Positions 9,495 through 17,067 of a stretch of DNA of 64,000 nt are shown here, piece by piece. Both the position numbers and the translations under genes were made by a program. The stretch covers positions 3,100,001 to 3,164,000 of the forward strand of contig NC_013739.1 of the NCBI RefSeq assembly GCF_000025265.1, in the 5' to 3' direction. The DNA is from Conexibacter woesei DSM 14684. Its GTDB lineage: Bacteria > Actinomycetota > Thermoleophilia > Solirubrobacterales > Solirubrobacteraceae. Below the pieces are notes generated by a model. It saw only the letters and a program-made list of their open reading frames with translations, was not told where the DNA came from and did not search any database. Every line of letters begins with the position of its first letter. Positions within the stretch are counted from its first letter, which is position 1.

Positions 9495-10166
9495 ATGTAC
9501 GTCATCATCGCCGGTGCCGGAAAGGTCGGCTGGAACCTCGCGCGCGAGCTGCTCGCGAAGGACCACGAGGTGACCCTGATCGAGGAGGACCGGCGCCGCT
9601 ACCTCGTCGTCGAGCAGGAGCTCGAGCACAGCGTCCAATACGGCGACGCGACCGAGCTGTGGGTGTTGGAGCGCGCCGGCATCCAGCGCGCCGACCTCGT
9701 GATCGCCGTCACCGGCGACGACGAGGACAACGTCCTGATCTGCCAGATGGCGAAGGAGAAGTACCTGACGCAGCGGATCGTCGCGCGCGTCAACAACCCG
9801 CGCAACCTGCAGCACTTCAAGCTGCTCGGGATCCAGCCGGCGGTGTCGGCGACCGACCTGATCCTCCGCCTGATCGAGCACGAGGTGCCGCAGTACGGCC
9901 TCGTGCAGCTGCTCGCGCTCGAAGGCGAGCGGCTGGAGATCATCGAGCTGGAGGTCGTGCAGGGCGCGGCCGCGGCCGGCATGAAGGTCGAGGACGTGAA
10001 GCTGCCGGAGGGCGCGCTGATCATCTCGGTGCTGCGCGACGGCGGCGGCTTCGTGCCGAAGTCCGACACCGTGATCGAGGCCGGCGACGAGGTGCTGCTG
10101 ATCCTCGATCCGGGGCTGGAGTCGGCGATCACGCCCCAGTTCACCCAGAGCGTCGCGGCGGCGTGA
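9495..10166 (+). CDS. trkA: TrkA-type potassium uptake regulatory protein (RCK_N + RCK_C)
   Basis: 223 residues: RCK_N (GAGKVGWNLAREL, residues 7-19; EEDRRRY at the end of strand two) followed from about residue 140 by an RCK_C domain (ERLEIIELEVVQGAAAAGM, PEGALIISVLRDG, GDEVLLILDPG). It binds a nucleotide and gates or tunes a potassium transporter at the membrane. No TrkH/KtrB channel subunit is in the window, so the likely partners are the two upstream permeases. ATG at 9495 is chosen for its GGGGGA site 7 bases upstream; a longer in-frame TTG start at 9456 would overlap the previous gene. Confidence 0.93.
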   Translation: MYVIIAGAGKVGWNLARELLAKDHEVTLIEEDRRRYLVVEQELEHSVQYGDATELWVLERAGIQRADLVIAVTGDDEDNVLICQMAKEKYLTQRIVARVNNPRNLQHFKLLGIQPAVSATDLILRLIEHEVPQYGLVQLLALEGERLEIIELEVVQGAAAAGMKVEDVKLPEGALIISVLRDGGGFVPKSDTVIEAGDEVLLILDPGLESAITPQFTQSVAAA

Positions 10167-11416
10167 TGGCTGATCGTCACGTCGCACATCTGCTTGTCGG
10201 CGGCGGCCTCGCGGGCGCGAACTGCGCCCGCTGGCTGCGCGAGTCCGGCGCCGAGGGCGAGATCCTGCTCGTCGGCCGCGAGTCCGACGCGCCGTACAAC
10301 CGCCCGCCGCTGACGAAGGGCTACCTCGCCGGCAGAGAGTCGCGCGACGACGTCTACTTCCGCCCGGATCCGTGGTGGGACGAGCAGCGGATCGACCTGC
10401 GCAAGCGCACCAGCGTGATGAAGCTCGACGCGGCCGCGAAGGAGGCGACGCTCTCGACGAAGGAGGTCGTCTCGTTCGACACGGCGCTGCTGGCGACCGG
10501 CGCGAACGTGAAGCGGCTGCAGGTCGACGGCTGCGAGCTGGACGGGATCCACTACCTGCGCGCGTTCGGCAACGCGGACGCGATCAGAGCCGAGGCGATC
10601 GGCGGCAAGCGCGTCGTCCTGATCGGTGGCTCGTACGTCGCCTGCGAGGTCGCCGCGTCGCTGACGTCGCTCGGCGCCCACTGCACGATCGTGATGCAGG
10701 AGGGGACGACGCTGGAGCGCGGCTTCGGTGCGGTCGCCGGCGGCTGGCTGCAGGCGGTGCTGGAGTCGCACGGCGTGCGGGTGATCGGCAACGACGCGCT
10801 GGGCCGCTTCGAGGGCGACTTCGGCCGTGTGACGACGGTCGTGACCGAGAACGGGGAGTCGGTTCCGGCCGACGTCGTCGTGATCGGCGCGGGCGTGAAC
10901 CCGGACACGATGCTCGCGCGCGCCGCGAGACTGACGCTCGACGACGAGCGCGGCGGCGTGCTGTGCGACAGCCGGCTGGAGACCTCGGTGCCCGGGATCT
11001 ACGCGGCCGGCGACATCGCCTCCTACGACAGCGTCGTGCATGGCCGGCGGCTGCGCGTGGAGCACTGGGACGTCGCGTTCAACATGGGCAAGACGGTCGC
11101 GCTGAACATGCTCGGCGCCGACAGACCGCACGAGGTCGTGCCGTACTTCTTCTCCGACTTCAGCGACTGGGCGTCGCTGGAGTACGTCGGTCCGGCGACG
11201 TCGTGGGACCGCGAGGTCGTGCGCGGCTCGCTCGACGACGGCGCGTTCAGCGTCTGGTACCTCGATGGCGGCCGCGTTGCCGGTGCGCTGTCGATCGGCC
11301 GCAGCGACGACCTCGAGCACGCGCGGCGGATGATCGCCTCGCGCGCGCCGCTCGACGACGCGGACGTCGGCGGCCTCGCCGACGTGTCGGCCGAGCTGGG
11401 TTCCGTCGGCGCCTGA
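10166..11416 (+). CDS. FAD-dependent NAD(P)H:ferredoxin/rubredoxin reductase-type oxidoreductase
   Basis: 416 residues with the two-dinucleotide-binding layout of ferredoxin (rhodocoxin/putidaredoxin) reductases. The FAD site is LLVGGGLAGANCARWLRESG near residue 10, with DAPYNRPPLTKGYLAG shortly after. The NAD(P)H site is VVLIGGSYVACEVAASL at about 150, the second FAD motif is GIYAAGDIA near 277, and a C-terminal reductase domain ends the protein. It should pass electrons from NAD(P)H to a small iron-sulfur protein, whose gene is not nearby. The start codon overlaps the trkA stop (TGATG), so it belongs to that operon although no functional link is obvious. Confidence 0.93.
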   Translation: MADRHVAHLLVGGGLAGANCARWLRESGAEGEILLVGRESDAPYNRPPLTKGYLAGRESRDDVYFRPDPWWDEQRIDLRKRTSVMKLDAAAKEATLSTKEVVSFDTALLATGANVKRLQVDGCELDGIHYLRAFGNADAIRAEAIGGKRVVLIGGSYVACEVAASLTSLGAHCTIVMQEGTTLERGFGAVAGGWLQAVLESHGVRVIGNDALGRFEGDFGRVTTVVTENGESVPADVVVIGAGVNPDTMLARAARLTLDDERGGVLCDSRLETSVPGIYAAGDIASYDSVVHGRRLRVEHWDVAFNMGKTVALNMLGADRPHEVVPYFFSDFSDWASLEYVGPATSWDREVVRGSLDDGAFSVWYLDGGRVAGALSIGRSDDLEHARRMIASRAPLDDADVGGLADVSAELGSVGA

Positions 11417-11417
11417 G

Positions 11418-11963
11418 ATGACCGCCGCCGGCCAGCCGCCCGACGCGGGCCGCGAGCCGGCGGGCGAGACCGGACGCGACCGGTCCCCGGACGCCGCACG
11501 CGAGCGGATAGCCCAGCTGGTCGCGACGCTGCGCGCGTTCGTTCGCGCCGCGGGCGCGGAGGCGCTGATACTGCTGCTCGACCAGGGGGAGAGAGCGCCG
11601 CCGCTGCTGGTCGAGTGCCCGGCGGAGGGCGCGGTGCTCCTGAGAGAGGGCGAGCAGGCGGTCCAGCTCGACGCCGACCGGCTCGCCGCCGAACCGCTGT
11701 GGGTGCCCGACGTGCGCCCGCTGCCGCCGTTCGAGGTCGACGCCGCGCGCGCCGAGATCACCTCGATGCTCGGTGGCGTCGAGTCGCTCGCGCGCTCCGT
11801 CCGCGACCTCGCCGATCGCTTCCCCGGCCGCAGCGTCCTGACCGCCACCTTCTCGACGACCGATCCCGACACGCCGCTCCACCTCGCCGCCCGCACCGGC
11901 GACCCGATGGTCCTCGCGCTCGGCGACGAGCAGTTCGAGATGGCGCCCGGCTGGCCGGGCTGA
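11418..11963 (+). CDS. Hypothetical cytoplasmic protein
   Basis: 181 residues, no recognised family. The first 30 residues are polar and low-complexity. The rest is a mixed alpha/beta sequence (AQLVATLRAFVRAAGAEALILLLDQ, then VESLARSVRDLADRFPGRSVLTATFSTTD) ending in LVLALGDEQFEM. There is no signal peptide or membrane segment. The ATG begins one base after the flavoprotein stop, so it is the last gene of the operon. Its composition and the LLLDQGERAPPLLVECPAEG segment hint at a small GAF/PAS-like fold, which is a guess only. Confidence 0.7.
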   Translation: MTAAGQPPDAGREPAGETGRDRSPDAARERIAQLVATLRAFVRAAGAEALILLLDQGERAPPLLVECPAEGAVLLREGEQAVQLDADRLAAEPLWVPDVRPLPPFEVDAARAEITSMLGGVESLARSVRDLADRFPGRSVLTATFSTTDPDTPLHLAARTGDPMVLALGDEQFEMAPGWPG

Positions 11964-12059
11964 GCACGTCCTAGATACATGCGGTAGACGCTCGCGGCGG
12001 CACGTGAAAGCGTGGGCGCTGTCGCGTTGGCGGTAGCTGCGGCCATCACCTCCAGAACT

Positions 12060-12094
12060 GCCGAGGACCAACCTCGGCCGGGACGTTCGCGTCC
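12060..12094 (+). promoter_or_regulatory. Two 5'-leader hairpins before the micropeptide start
   Basis: GCCGAGG-ACCAA-CCTCGGC (12060-12078) is followed by GGACG-TTCG-CGTCC (12081-12094), the latter with a stable UUCG-type tetraloop in RNA. They end 7 bases before a perfect Shine-Dalgarno sequence at 12101. Together they look like a structured 5' leader that could control access to the ribosome binding site or stabilise a short transcript. Confidence 0.5.
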
Positions 12095-12114
12095 TGAGAA
12101 AGGAGGTGATGTGT

Positions 12115-12177
12115 ATGGAGTTGCTGCTTGCGATCGTGCTGCTGTTTCTGGTCGACCGTCTGACCAGACAGCGGTAG
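12115..12177 (+). CDS. 20-residue hydrophobic micropeptide
   Basis: ATG at 12115 opens a frame of 20 residues, MELLLAIVLLFLVDRLTRQR, ending with TAG. Residues 2-13 form one hydrophobic helix followed by a charged DRLTRQR end, so it would be a single-pass membrane peptide. The Shine-Dalgarno AAAGGAGGTGAT (12099-12110) is close to a perfect complement of the 16S rRNA 3' end and lies at good spacing. An in-frame ATG at 12109 would add two residues. Two hairpins precede it and two follow, the last terminator-like, so it may be an independent transcript of about 200 bases. Its nature resembles type I toxin or small regulatory membrane peptides; no family is recognised. Confidence 0.5.
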   Translation: MELLLAIVLLFLVDRLTRQR

Positions 12178-12181
12178 CACG

Positions 12182-12211
12182 GGTCCGGCGTCGCCACAAC
12201 GGCGCCGGACC
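12182..12211 (+). other. Hairpin after the micropeptide frame
   Basis: GGTCCGGCG and CGCCGGACC form a perfect 9-bp stem around a 12-base loop, starting 4 bases after the micropeptide stop codon and 16 bases before the next terminator. It could be part of the terminator region or of a stable small RNA. Confidence 0.4.
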
Positions 12212-12227
12212 ACCGTCAGAAATGCGA

Positions 12228-12253
12228 AAGCCCGGGGCCACAACCCCGGGCTT
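12228..12253 (+). terminator. Terminator-like hairpin before tRNA-Gln
   Basis: AAGCCCGGGG-CCACAA-CCCCGGGCTT is a perfect 10-bp stem with a 6-base loop, followed by CCTAGG. It lies 50 bases after the micropeptide stop and about 145 bases before the tRNA, where a terminator for the upstream transcript is expected. Confidence 0.7.
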
Positions 12254-12396
12254 CCTAGGAGGTGCGCCACTCGCGATCGTGCCGCAGACGAAGCGTAGCG
12301 TGGCCTCTCGGCGTTGCCTACACCAACTGTGTTTGCAGACCCGCGGCCAGGCGCCGCCTCGCGCGCGGAATGGCTATCCTGACGTTTCGCACACGT

Positions 12397-12467
12397 TGCG
12401 GGATCGTCTAATGGCAAGACACTCGGCTCTGGACCGGGTAATCGGGGTTCGAATCCCTGTCCCGCAG
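12397..12467 (+). tRNA. tRNA-Gln (anticodon CTG)
   Basis: Full cloverleaf of 71 bases. The acceptor stem is TGCGGGA (12397-12403) with TCCCGCA (12460-12466), discriminator G. The D arm contains CTAATGGCAAG. The anticodon arm is CTCGG-CTCTGGA-CCGGG with anticodon CTG at 12429-12431, which reads CAG glutamine codons. The T arm has GGTTCGAATCC. No CCA is encoded. A TATCCT at 12375-12380 could be its -10 element. Confidence 0.95.
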
Positions 12468-12609
12468 TCGCACCGCCTCCTCGCCTCTGTCGCACACTTG
12501 ACACTTCTCGTGTCGCGCGACGAGCAGACCGGGGGCCACTGAGAAACGAAGCTGGAGCACATCAACGGTGGACACCGGGTCCGCCGCACAGATCGGGAGG
12601 AAGATCCCC

Positions 12610-13269
12610 ATGCGCTCCATCTCCACCATCCGCCGCAGCGCCGTCGTCGCCGTCGCCCTCGCCGCTGTCGCGGCCACCGGCGCCACGACCGCCGAGGCCG
12701 CCGTCAAGGTCAGCGGCGTCCAGCTCAAGCGCAGCAGCGTCCCTGCTGATCGCATCAAGCCCAACTCCTTGACCGGGAAGCAGATCAACGAGTCGCGGCT
12801 CGGGCTGGTCCCGATCGCGAGCATCGCGAAGTTCGCCGAGCTGGCGAAGTCGGCCGACTCGGCCAAGACGGCCGAGAGCGCGAAGACGGCCGAGACGGCC
12901 AGAAGCGCCGACACCGCGAGAACCGCGCTGGACGCGCAGAAGCTCAACGGCCGCGACCACACCGCGTTCATGGCGAACTCGGTCCGGACCGTTGTCGCCG
13001 AGAGTGGGCCGATCGCCGGCGGCGGGACGTTCGTCTCGCAGACCGCCTCGTGCGCACCGACCGAGAAGGCGACCGGCGGCGGCGGGGCGTGGCTCCAGAG
13101 CCCCGGCGGCGCCCTCACCGGCGTCGACGTGCAGCTCAGCGCCTCGATGCCCGATCCCGTGGCGCCCGGCGTCAACGAGATGACCGGGTGGACCGCGGCC
13201 GGCCGCAACAACAGCGCCAGCATCCGCTACCTCAGCGCCTACGTGACCTGCGTGCCGAGAACGGCGTAA
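12610..13269 (+). CDS. Secreted protein with heptad-like Ala/Lys stretch
   Basis: 219 residues. Residues 1-28 form a signal peptide ending near AEAA. Next comes a region rich in short repeats (AKFAELAKSADSAKTAESAKTAETARSADTA, in pieces), which is likely helical, preceded by the stretch PNSLTGKQINESRL. The C-terminal half is Gly/Ser-rich and beta-like with two cysteines (TASCAPTE and AYVTCVP) suited to a disulfide. I do not recognise a named family, though NSLTGKQI-type secreted proteins are frequent in this bacterial group. ATG at 12610 follows GGGAGGA. It forms its own transcription unit with a terminator after it. Confidence 0.85.
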   Translation: MRSISTIRRSAVVAVALAAVAATGATTAEAAVKVSGVQLKRSSVPADRIKPNSLTGKQINESRLGLVPIASIAKFAELAKSADSAKTAESAKTAETARSADTARTALDAQKLNGRDHTAFMANSVRTVVAESGPIAGGGTFVSQTASCAPTEKATGGGGAWLQSPGGALTGVDVQLSASMPDPVAPGVNEMTGWTAAGRNNSASIRYLSAYVTCVPRTA

Positions 13270-13298
13270 GCCCCCCGCCGGACACCTCGGTCGCACCG

Positions 13299-13324
13299 AG
13301 CGGCTCCCCTCCGGGGGAGCCGCT
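13299..13324. terminator. Bidirectional terminator
   Basis: AGCGGCTCCCC and GGGGAGCCGCT form an 11-bp perfect stem around TCCG. It lies between the stop of the secreted-protein gene (+) and the stop of the cyclase gene (-), 13 bases from the latter, so it can serve both strands. Confidence 0.8.
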
Positions 13325-13337
13325 TCCGCGTGCACGG

Positions 13338-15065
13338 TCAGTCGCCGATCCAGACCGTCACCGGCTCGCGCCGTCCCTTCAGCGACACGTCGCCGTGAAG
13401 GTGCAGGCGCGCCGCGGCGGCCGCGGCGGCCCCGCCGAGCGCGTCGACGGTGCTCGCGGAGACGAACAGCTCTCCGGGCAGGTCGCGGCCGAGCGCCTGC
13501 AGGCGGGCCGCGACGTTGGTCGCATCGCCGACCGCGGCGTACTCGACGCGCCGCTCGGAGCCGACGATCCCCGACATCACCGGGCCGCTGTTGATCCCGA
13601 TCCCGGCCGCCAGCGGCGCGTCGGCGAGCCGCTCCTCCAGCAGCCAGGCGTTGAAGCGCGGCAACGCACCGTCGAAGATCGCGCGCGCGGCGGAGAGCGC
13701 GCGCGCCGCGTGGTCGCCCTGCGGCAGCGGCGCGCCGAAGACGGCCATCATCCCGTCGCCCTGGTAGGAGACGACCGTGCCACCGCGGTCGAGCACCTCG
13801 CCGGAGACGAGCGTCAGGTAGCGGTTGAGGACCGCGATCACCTGCTCGGCTTCCAGCCGCTCCGCGAGGGTGGTGAACCCGCGCAGATCGCAGAAGAGGA
13901 CGGTCGCGTCGAGCCGCCGGCTCTGCACCGGCGCGCCGGGCGCGCCCAGCTCCAGCAGCTCGCTCGCGACGGCGGGAGCGACGAAGCGCTCGAACTCGGT
14001 CCGCAGGCGACGCCGCGTCCGCACCTCCACCGCGTACGTCGTCGCGACCGCGCCGGCGGTCCCGAACAGCAGCGCCAGCAGCGGCGCGGCGACCGGCACG
14101 ATCGTCCCGCCGTCGAACGCCAGCTGCGCCCCGACCAGCAGCGCCGCGGCTCCAGCCAGTCCCGCCCCGAGCGCTTGCAGCAGCACCCGCCCGGGCGGTC
14201 CGGGGAGCGCCGCGGCGAGCGGCGCGAGCAGACCCGCTGCGAGGACGAGCAGCGCCGCGACAGCCGGCGGCGCGTCGCGCAGCGGATAGCCGTCGAGCAC
14301 GGTCTGGATTGCGTTGGCGACGATCTCCGGGCCGGGCATCGGCGCACCGGCCGCGGTGGCGTCGACGTCGTGGAGGATCGGCGCCGTCGCGCCGACGACG
14401 ACGACCTTGTCGCGCACCGCGGCCGGATCGAATCTGCCGGTCACGATGTCGTCGAGCGACAACTCGGGAACGGTTCCGGGCGGGCCGGCGAAGTCCAGTG
14501 GGCGGGCGGGGGTGCCCGGATCGCCGCTCGCGGCGAGCACCGCGAGATGCGGCACCCCGAGGACGCTCGGCTCGAACCGGCGAATCACGTCGTGGTCGTG
14601 CGGGAACAGGGCGATCCCCACACGTCCCTCGGCAGCGCGACGAAGCGCGGGCATCACGACCGGCGTCCCGCTGCGGGTCGCCTCGGCTGTCCCGAGCAGC
14701 ACACGCGGATCGCGAACGGCATCCACGAGACGCGCATCGTCGCGGCGGTCAAGCGGCTCGGAGAACTGCACGTCGTACGCGATGCGTCTGGCGCCGGCGT
14801 TGAGCAGGCGCTCGATCACGAGCGCGTGGAGCGAGCGCTCGAACGGGAAGCCATGCACGTCGTAGGTCGCTTCGTCGATCCCGACGACCAGCACGTCCTC
14901 CGGCGCTCCCTGGGACCCGCGGACGTCGAAGCGCTGGTCGACGCTGCTCGCCTCGATCCGGTCGAGCAGGCCGGTGGCGGCGATGCCGCCGGCGAGGGCG
15001 GCGGCGGCGACTCCGACGATCAGCGCACGCAGCGGCCGGCTGAGCATCGCCGGAGTGTCGCGCAT
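13338..15065 (-). CDS. CHASE2-domain class III adenylate/guanylate cyclase
   Basis: About 575 residues (569 if the ATG at 15047 is used). An N-terminal membrane helix is followed by an extracytoplasmic CHASE2 sensor domain (DQRFDVRGSQGAPEDVLVVGIDE, roughly residues 30-275). Three membrane helices and a cytoplasmic class III cyclase domain (about 385-560) follow. Both metal-binding aspartates are visible in LFCDLRGFTTLAE and YQGDGMMAVFG, and NVAARLQ supplies the transition-state Asn and Arg. It should make cAMP (or cGMP) in response to an outside signal. A Crp-type regulator lies 2 kb away. The exact start is uncertain because neither ATG has a good ribosome binding site. Confidence 0.92.
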   Translation of the reverse strand: MRDTPAMLSRPLRALIVGVAAAALAGGIAATGLLDRIEASSVDQRFDVRGSQGAPEDVLVVGIDEATYDVHGFPFERSLHALVIERLLNAGARRIAYDVQFSEPLDRRDDARLVDAVRDPRVLLGTAEATRSGTPVVMPALRRAAEGRVGIALFPHDHDVIRRFEPSVLGVPHLAVLAASGDPGTPARPLDFAGPPGTVPELSLDDIVTGRFDPAAVRDKVVVVGATAPILHDVDATAAGAPMPGPEIVANAIQTVLDGYPLRDAPPAVAALLVLAAGLLAPLAAALPGPPGRVLLQALGAGLAGAAALLVGAQLAFDGGTIVPVAAPLLALLFGTAGAVATTYAVEVRTRRRLRTEFERFVAPAVASELLELGAPGAPVQSRRLDATVLFCDLRGFTTLAERLEAEQVIAVLNRYLTLVSGEVLDRGGTVVSYQGDGMMAVFGAPLPQGDHAARALSAARAIFDGALPRFNAWLLEERLADAPLAAGIGINSGPVMSGIVGSERRVEYAAVGDATNVAARLQALGRDLPGELFVSASTVDALGGAAAAAAARLHLHGDVSLKGRREPVTVWIGD

Positions 15066-15129
15066 TCGACACAGGGCGTGCGAGGTCTGCGACAGTGCCT
15101 GCGCAGGTTCTGCGCCAAGATCCGGATCG

Positions 15130-17001
15130 ATGACACGCTTTCGCCGCGCATTCGCACCGTTCCTCGCCGCAGCCGTCGCCACCGCGACGGTCGTGGCCGG
15201 CACGATGGCCCCCGCCGGTTCAGGGCTCGGCACCGCCGCTGCGATGGCCGCCGACCGGGTCGACACCCTCGCCGGAAGCGGGACCGGCGGGTTCGGCGGC
15301 GACGGCGCGCCGGCGACCAGCGCGCTGCTGACCTCACCCTCCGACATCGGCCTGCTCAGCGACGGCACGGCGTACCTGATCGCCGACACGTCCAACCACC
15401 GCATCCGCCGGGTCGACGCGGCCGGGCTGATCACGACCGTCGCCGGCGCCGGTCCGGCGAACGGCGCGACCGGCACGTTCGCGGGCGAAGGCGTTCCGGC
15501 GACCGACGCGACCGTCCGCCTCAACCAGCCGCGCGGCGTCTCGCCGACCGGCGACGGCGGCTTCCTGATCGCCGACACGCTCAACAACCGCATCCGCCGG
15601 GTCGACGCGGCCGGGCTGATCACGACGGTCGCGGGGACGGGCGCTGCCGCGTTCACGGGCGACGGCGGCCCGGCGACGGCCGCGGCGCTCAACGCGCCGC
15701 AGGGCGTCGCCGCACTGCCGGACGGCAGCTTCCTGATTGCCGACACCGGCAATCACAGAATCCGGCGCGTCGATGCGGCGAGCGGCAGAATCGAGCGGGT
15801 CGTCGGCAACCTCACGATGCCGAACGGCGGCTATGCGGGCGACAACGACCAGGCGATCAACGCAGCGGTCCTCGTGCCCGCCCGCGTCGCGCCGCTCGCG
15901 GGCGGAGGCTTCCTGATCGCCGACACCGGCAACAACCGCATCCGCCGCGTCGACACGAGAGGGGTCATCACGACCGTCGCGGGCTCGGCCGCGCCCGCCG
16001 GCTTCGGCGGCGACGGCGGCCCCGCGACCGCCGCCGCGCTCAACCAGCCCGAGGGCGTCGCCGCCGGCGGCGACGGTTCGATCCTGATCGCCGACTCGAC
16101 CAACGAGCGCATCCGCCAGGTCGGCGCCGACGGCGTCATCCGCACCCTCGCGGGCACCGGCACGCTCGGCCTCAGCGGCGACGGCGGCCTGCCAACCGCC
16201 GCGCAGCTGTCGCACCCGCGCGCGGTCGCGGCGAGCGGCCCACGCATGTGGATCGCCGACAGCTTCAACCACCGCGTGCGCGGGATCGCGCCGGAGCCGG
16301 TGAGACAAGGGCAGGATCCGCCTGCACAGGCCGACCCCGCCCCGCCGAGACAGGTCCCGCCCGGCGTCTCGCCGCCGGTGCTCGGCCGCAGCACCGTCGT
16401 CGCGCCGGTCTCGGGACGGGTCCTGATCCGGCTCCCCGGCACCCGCCGGTTCGTGCTCCTGAGAGCGATCGCGAACATCCCGCTCGGCGCCGAGCTGGAC
16501 ACGCGCCGCGGCCGCGCCTCGCTGCTGTTCACGACGACGCCGGACGGCCGCCGCGCGAGCGCGATCGTCTCCGAGGGGCGGTTCATCGTCCGGCAGGGCA
16601 GCAGACTCGACCTCGGTCAACGTCCCGGCCAGATCGTCCTCTCCGGCCCGCTCGCCGGCTGCCGCGCGCTGACGCGCAGAGGCGCCGCGCGGAGAGGGAG
16701 CGCGCGCCCGAGAGCCCAGCTGCGCCCGCGCGCCGCCGCGTCCGCCCGGCGCAAGGGCAAGCGCGGGCGTCGCGCGCGCGTCCACGCCGACGGCCGGATC
16801 GAGGTGCGCGGCAGATATGGCGCCGCGATCGTCCGCGGCACCCGCTGGACGACCGTCGACCGCTGCCCGGCCGACCCGCACCCCGGCACGCTCTTCGCGG
16901 TCAGCGAAGGACGCGTGAGAGTGACGTCGTTCCTCCTGCGCAGATCGCGCCTCGTGCGCGCAGGTCAGCGCTACCTCGCGCCGGCAAGACGCGTGCGTTG
17001 A
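15130..17001 (+). CDS. Secreted NHL-repeat beta-propeller protein
   Basis: 623 residues. A signal peptide (TRFRRAFAPFLAAAVATATVV) is followed by six NHL-type repeats across residues 40-385, each with the pattern GxxLIADTxNxRIRRVD and a GGFGGDGGPAT-like turn, forming a six-bladed propeller. A linker rich in Pro/Gln comes next, then a FecR-like beta region (ARVLIRLPG-type, about 420-500) and a very basic tail rich in Arg/Ala/Gly. Such propellers usually bind proteins or polysaccharides; no catalytic residues are seen. It is divergent from the cyclase gene with 64 bases between, so the two may share control. Confidence 0.88.
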   Translation: MTRFRRAFAPFLAAAVATATVVAGTMAPAGSGLGTAAAMAADRVDTLAGSGTGGFGGDGAPATSALLTSPSDIGLLSDGTAYLIADTSNHRIRRVDAAGLITTVAGAGPANGATGTFAGEGVPATDATVRLNQPRGVSPTGDGGFLIADTLNNRIRRVDAAGLITTVAGTGAAAFTGDGGPATAAALNAPQGVAALPDGSFLIADTGNHRIRRVDAASGRIERVVGNLTMPNGGYAGDNDQAINAAVLVPARVAPLAGGGFLIADTGNNRIRRVDTRGVITTVAGSAAPAGFGGDGGPATAAALNQPEGVAAGGDGSILIADSTNERIRQVGADGVIRTLAGTGTLGLSGDGGLPTAAQLSHPRAVAASGPRMWIADSFNHRVRGIAPEPVRQGQDPPAQADPAPPRQVPPGVSPPVLGRSTVVAPVSGRVLIRLPGTRRFVLLRAIANIPLGAELDTRRGRASLLFTTTPDGRRASAIVSEGRFIVRQGSRLDLGQRPGQIVLSGPLAGCRALTRRGAARRGSARPRAQLRPRAAASARRKGKRGRRARVHADGRIEVRGRYGAAIVRGTRWTTVDRCPADPHPGTLFAVSEGRVRVTSFLLRRSRLVRAGQRYLAPARRVR

Positions 17002-17008
17002 GGCGAGC

Positions 17009-17049
17009 AATGGCGATCTGACCACGCTCAGCGTGGTCAGATCGCCATT
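17009..17049. terminator. 41-bp palindromic bidirectional terminator
   Basis: The two halves, 17009-17028 and 17030-17049, are perfect inverted copies of 20 bases with a single central C. It sits between the convergent NHL gene and Crp-type gene (8 bases after one stop, 19 from the other). In RNA it would fold as a long hairpin with a minimal loop on either strand. Confidence 0.8.
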
Positions 17050-17067
17050 CCTCGGCCGCCGGGCCGG

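Noticed and set aside
13050-17021. Plus-strand open frame of 1323 codons
   Set aside because: It runs antisense to the cyclase gene and out of frame through the NHL gene, is Arg/Gln-rich with no domain, and reflects the lack of stop codons in high-GC DNA.
15334-17025. Minus-strand open frame of 563 codons opposite the NHL gene
   Set aside because: Antisense shadow of a gene with clear NHL repeats; composition rich in Arg, Ala, Asp and Gly and no recognisable motif.
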